A stretch of DNA of 64,000 bases from Scandinavium lactucae (GTDB taxonomy: Bacteria; Pseudomonadota; Gammaproteobacteria; Enterobacterales; Enterobacteriaceae), in contig NZ_JAWXRD010000002.1 of assembly GCF_033843265.1 (NCBI RefSeq), positions 124,001 through 188,000 on the forward strand, read 5' to 3'. Positions within the stretch are counted from its first letter, which is position 1. Each line of letters opens with the position of its first letter. Positions 60,869 to 64,000 of this stretch are shown here, in pieces. The notes under the pieces were generated by a model. That model did not search any database, was not told the DNA's origin, and was given only the letters and a program-made list of their open reading frames with translations. The position numbers and the translations under genes were made by a program.

Positions 60869-63283
60869 TTACATACTGAACTGTCGGAAGAGCGCTTTGC
60901 CTTTCAGCAGACGCAGCCCCAGCCAACCACCGCACAGTGAGAGTAAAATCCCGCCGCTCAACGGGAGTGTGACCCACAGTCGCCAGTCGGGCTCCCACGG
61001 GAAATCGAACACCTTAGTTTGCAACACCGCCAGCGCGGTTTCGGCCCCGATCGCCGCCACTAGACCAGACACCAGCCCCAGCAGGGCAAATTCAGCCCAC
61101 AGCGTAGTGCGCAGCAACGATTTCCCCGCGCCCAATGTCCGCCAGACCACCAGCTCCTGATGACGCTGACGCATCCCCACCTGGACCTGCGCCAACAGCA
61201 GCAGCACGCCGCACAGCGTCACCAGCACCACCATTACTTCCAGCGCCCGGCTGACCTGCTCCAGAACCTGGCCGACCTGCTTGAGGATCGCGCCGATGTC
61301 CAGCAGGCTGACGGTCGGGAATTCGCGGTTAAGCTGGGTCAACAGCGCGTTACCATTATCCCAGCGGAAGCTGGTGAGCCAGCTTTGCGGCTGGCCGTCC
61401 AACGCCCCATCCGGGAAGATGAAGTAGAAATTAGGTCGCAGACTTTCCCAGTCCACTTTGCGCAGGCTGGTGATTTTGGCGCTGAATGCCTGGGTGTCAC
61501 CGGTAAAGGTTACGCTATCGCCCACCCCGATATTGAGCCGTTTTGCCAGGCCCTCTTCTATCGACACTTCCCCCGCTTTCGGCGGCCATGTCCCGGCGGT
61601 CACCGAATTATGCTCCAGGGCCTGGCTCTGCCAGGTCAGGTTTAGCTCGCGGTTGAGGGCTTCATCTTTGTTGCCATCAGTCGATTGACCGTTTATGTCA
61701 CTCAGTCGCGCACGCACGATCGGATAGAAGGTAGATGGGATCACCTGACGATCGGCGAGAAATTCCTTCACTGGCCCGACCTGGTCCGGTGCGATGTTGA
61801 TCAGGAAATAGTTCGGGCTTTGCGGCGGAAGCTGCTGTTGCCAACGATCCAGCAGATCGCCGCGCAGCACCAGTAACAGCGCCAGCAGCATAAACGACAG
61901 TGAAAACGCGGCCAGTTGGCTGAGCGTAGACCACGGCTGGCGCAGCAGACGGCTGACCGCCAGGCGCAATGCTAGCGATTTCAGGGTCACCCGCTTGAGC
62001 ACGTTCAGCAGCAGCCAGCCCACAAGCCCGCACAGCACCGCCAACACCACGGCCCCTGCCAGCACCGACCACAACAGCATCGAGCCGCCCATAAGCCAGG
62101 CCAGCAACCCAACGACAATCACCGCGATAACCGGGATGTAAAATTTCAGCGGCCAGACGTTGGCCACCGCATCACGACGCAACACGCGTAACGGCTGGGT
62201 CGCCAGCAACAGACGCCACGGACGCATCCCCACCAGCAGCGAAATCACCACCATAGCGCCAATGGCCCACAGCCACGGCCAGAGGCTGGCAGGCGGTAAC
62301 GCCGCAGGCAGTACCGGTTTGAGCAGAATCATCAGGATCGATTCAAACAGCAGCCCCATCGCCCCGCCGCTGACCAGCGACAACAGCAGCAGCATCGCCC
62401 ATTGCCCGAGGATCAGCTTACGCAGCTGCGCCCGCCCGGCCCCGAGCGTTTTGAGCACCGCCACCAGGTCATATCGACTGCGGCAGTAATGGCCCATCGC
62501 CACCGCCACCGCAGCCACCGCCAGCAGCAGCGTCAACAGGGCCGAAAGCAGCAGGAACTGCTGCGAGCGCTCGAGAGATTTCCCCAGCGCACCTTCGTCC
62601 TGCTCAAGACCAATCCATCGCTGATCGGGTTTCAACTGCGGCAACAGCCATTTCTCGTAGGACGCCAGCTGCTGTGGCGTGCCGCCAAACTTGTAGCGCC
62701 AGCTGACGCGACTGCCCGGCTGGACCGCCCCGGTTTTCTCGACATCAGCGACGTTCATCATCAGACGCGGTGCCATCTGGAACGGGTTGAAGCCGGAATC
62801 CGGCTCCTGAATGACTTCCCCGGCGATGCGCAGCGTGGCATCGCCGACGTCGATAGTGTCGCCGGTTTTCAGATTGAGCAGGGCCATCAGGCGCGAGGCC
62901 AGCAGGACGCTGCCCGCTTGCGGTTTAAGGCCCGGTGGAGAGGTCTCCAGCTTGCCGTACATCGGGTAGATATCATCCACCGCCTTTACGCTCGCCAGCT
63001 GTGGCGTATCCCCGGCGAAGGTCATGGTGGCAAAACTGAGCTGCTCTCCCACCTTCAACCCCATTTCGCGGGCTTGGTTCAGCCATTCCTCCGGGGCAGC
63101 GCGGGCGGTGCGCAGCGTTCTGTCACCCGCCATAAATTCACGGCTTTGCTGGCTGAGGCCTTTGTCCATCCGATCGCTGATATTGCCGAGTGCCAGCACA
63201 CAGGCAACCGCCAGACTGAGCGCCAGCCAGACTATCAGCAGCGACGGCGAGCGCCATTCGCGCCAAAACCAACGGGCAATCAT
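60869..63283 (-). CDS. ybbP: FtsX-type ABC transporter permease YbbP
   Basis: An 804-residue membrane protein with FtsX/MacB-type permease halves. An N-terminal helix (about 14-33) is followed by a periplasmic domain, two groups of three or four helices (about 245-420 and 440-490), a second periplasmic domain, and a final group (about 690-800). The length matches E. coli YbbP. It pairs with YbbA, with which it overlaps by four bases; this pair is tied to lipid A or lipoprotein/enzyme release functions only loosely. Confidence 0.94.
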   Translation of the reverse strand: MIARWFWREWRSPSLLIVWLALSLAVACVLALGNISDRMDKGLSQQSREFMAGDRTLRTARAAPEEWLNQAREMGLKVGEQLSFATMTFAGDTPQLASVKAVDDIYPMYGKLETSPPGLKPQAGSVLLASRLMALLNLKTGDTIDVGDATLRIAGEVIQEPDSGFNPFQMAPRLMMNVADVEKTGAVQPGSRVSWRYKFGGTPQQLASYEKWLLPQLKPDQRWIGLEQDEGALGKSLERSQQFLLLSALLTLLLAVAAVAVAMGHYCRSRYDLVAVLKTLGAGRAQLRKLILGQWAMLLLLSLVSGGAMGLLFESILMILLKPVLPAALPPASLWPWLWAIGAMVVISLLVGMRPWRLLLATQPLRVLRRDAVANVWPLKFYIPVIAVIVVGLLAWLMGGSMLLWSVLAGAVVLAVLCGLVGWLLLNVLKRVTLKSLALRLAVSRLLRQPWSTLSQLAAFSLSFMLLALLLVLRGDLLDRWQQQLPPQSPNYFLINIAPDQVGPVKEFLADRQVIPSTFYPIVRARLSDINGQSTDGNKDEALNRELNLTWQSQALEHNSVTAGTWPPKAGEVSIEEGLAKRLNIGVGDSVTFTGDTQAFSAKITSLRKVDWESLRPNFYFIFPDGALDGQPQSWLTSFRWDNGNALLTQLNREFPTVSLLDIGAILKQVGQVLEQVSRALEVMVVLVTLCGVLLLLAQVQVGMRQRHQELVVWRTLGAGKSLLRTTLWAEFALLGLVSGLVAAIGAETALAVLQTKVFDFPWEPDWRLWVTLPLSGGILLSLCGGWLGLRLLKGKALFRQFSM

Positions 63284-63966
63284 GACTCCTCCTGCAACTG
63301 ACCGTTGACCAGCCGCAGCCGTCGGTCACAGCGGGCGGCCAACGCCGGGTCGTGCGTCACCAGCACCAGGGTTGTGCCGTGCTCACGATTGAGCGAAAAC
63401 AGCAGGTCGGCGATGCGATCGCCGGTCTGGCGGTCGAGGTTGCCGGTCGGCTCATCGGCAAATAGCAGGTCGGGACGGCCGTTAAACGCCCGGGCCAGCG
63501 CCACGCGCTGCTGTTCGCCCCCGGATAGTTGGGCCGGTAAATGGTGTAGACGTTTGCCGAGACCGAGCTGTTCCAGCAGCGCTTTGGCGTGGCTGCGTCC
63601 CTGGCTGTCGGTTTCACCCCGCAACAGCGCCGGTAGCTCGACGTTTTCCAGCGCGTTGAGGGTGGGGATCAGCATAAAAGACTGGAAGACAAAACCGACA
63701 TGGCGGGCGCGTAACGCCGCTCGTGCCTCTTCATCCATCGCATGCAGCGGTTGCCCTATCAGTTTCACCTCCCCGCTGCTGCCATCGTCCAGCCCGGCGA
63801 GGATCGCCAGCAGCGTCGACTTGCCTGAACCGGACTCGCCCACCAGCGCAATGCTCTGCCCCCGTTTGACAAGCAGCTCAACTCCGGTAAGGATGGAAAG
63901 CTCCTGCTCACCCTGACCGACGGATTTCTTAAGATGATGAACTTCAAGTATGTTTTCCGCTGGCAT
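63280..63966 (-). CDS. ybbA: ABC transporter ATP-binding protein YbbA
   Basis: A 228-residue ATPase of the LolD/MacB class. Walker A GESGSGKST, Q-loop FVFQSFMLIP, signature LSGGEQQRVALARA, Walker B LLFADEPTGNLD, H-loop VTHDPA. Powers the YbbP permease. Its start overlaps the divergent tesA start by 33 bases. Confidence 0.96.
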   Translation of the reverse strand: MPAENILEVHHLKKSVGQGEQELSILTGVELLVKRGQSIALVGESGSGKSTLLAILAGLDDGSSGEVKLIGQPLHAMDEEARAALRARHVGFVFQSFMLIPTLNALENVELPALLRGETDSQGRSHAKALLEQLGLGKRLHHLPAQLSGGEQQRVALARAFNGRPDLLFADEPTGNLDRQTGDRIADLLFSLNREHGTTLVLVTHDPALAARCDRRLRLVNGQLQEES

Positions 63967-64000
63967 CTGCCGTTCCTGTTTATGTTGCTGTTAACCTGTC
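63934..64000 (+). CDS. tesA: TesA thioesterase/protease I, N-terminal fragment
   Basis: The first 22 codons are in the window: MMNFKYVFRWHLPFLFMLLL then TC. This matches the E. coli TesA signal peptide (MMNFNNVFRWHLPFLF) closely, and divergent overlap with ybbA is also as in E. coli. The enzyme is a periplasmic acyl-CoA thioesterase/lysophospholipase. The rest lies beyond the window. Confidence 0.85.
   Translation, partial: MMNFKYVFRWHLPFLFMLLLTC

Overview
The window looks like chromosome from an Enterobacteriaceae species. The block argU - fimY - fimZ - fimFHDCIA - folD - ybcJ, and the block cysS - ppiB - lpxH - purE - purK - selU - ybbP - ybbA - tesA, follow the gene order of Salmonella, Escherichia and their relatives. 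The fim cluster is of the Salmonella kind, with fimY beside argU. I cannot name the species from sequence alone. Several accessory islands sit next to these core blocks.

Layout. (1) 1-9.9 kb: the 5' part (2,533 codons) of a giant autotransporter adhesin, read leftwards and cut by the window edge, then a divergent membrane diguanylate cyclase and an atypical MurQ-like SIS protein. (2) 10-20 kb: a fumarate/C4-dicarboxylate island. It holds a DcuS/DcuR-like two-component pair, ApbE (flavin transferase), a 924-residue three-domain flavoprotein that looks like a soluble NADH:fumarate oxidoreductase, a divergent dicarboxylate antiporter and a FumB-like fumarase. The divergent control region carries a perfect FNR box. 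(3) 20-30 kb: a sulfatase, its radical SAM maturase, and six MoxR/Bat-type genes plus a periplasmic HAD phosphatase. From the maturase onward almost every junction overlaps or abuts. This is the most unusual gene neighbourhood in the window. (4) 30-37 kb: an EmrAB-like efflux pair with a SlyA/MarR-type palindrome upstream, then a LacI repressor, a cytosolic GH5-like hydrolase and a GPH sugar transporter. (5) 36.7-39.1 kb: roxA, a DUF1090 periplasmic protein, a tiny YHYH protein and tRNA-Arg(TCT). (6) 39.4-47.8 kb: type 1 fimbrial regulators and structural genes. (7) 48-54.4 kb: folD, ybcJ, a glucose-type PTS permease with a strong palindromic operator and its LacI regulator, then a lipoprotein and coiled-coil FKBP gene pair whose second gene is broken by a 10-base homopolymer. 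(8) 54.8-64 kb: housekeeping genes.

How the parts may work together. In the fumarate island the sensor pair would detect C4-dicarboxylates, FNR would switch the operon on without oxygen, the antiporter would bring in substrate and export succinate, fumarase would make fumarate from malate, and the ApbE-flavinylated reductase would use fumarate to reoxidise NADH. In the sulfatase operon a periplasmic Ser-type sulfatase is activated in the cytosol by its maturase. The co-transcribed MoxR/Bat proteins look like an assembly or quality-control machine at the inner membrane, with the sulfatase or the HAD phosphatase as possible clients; that link is inference from gene order. A cyclic-di-GMP synthase beside a giant adhesin, and fimbrial regulators beside fim genes, point to surface attachment as a second theme.
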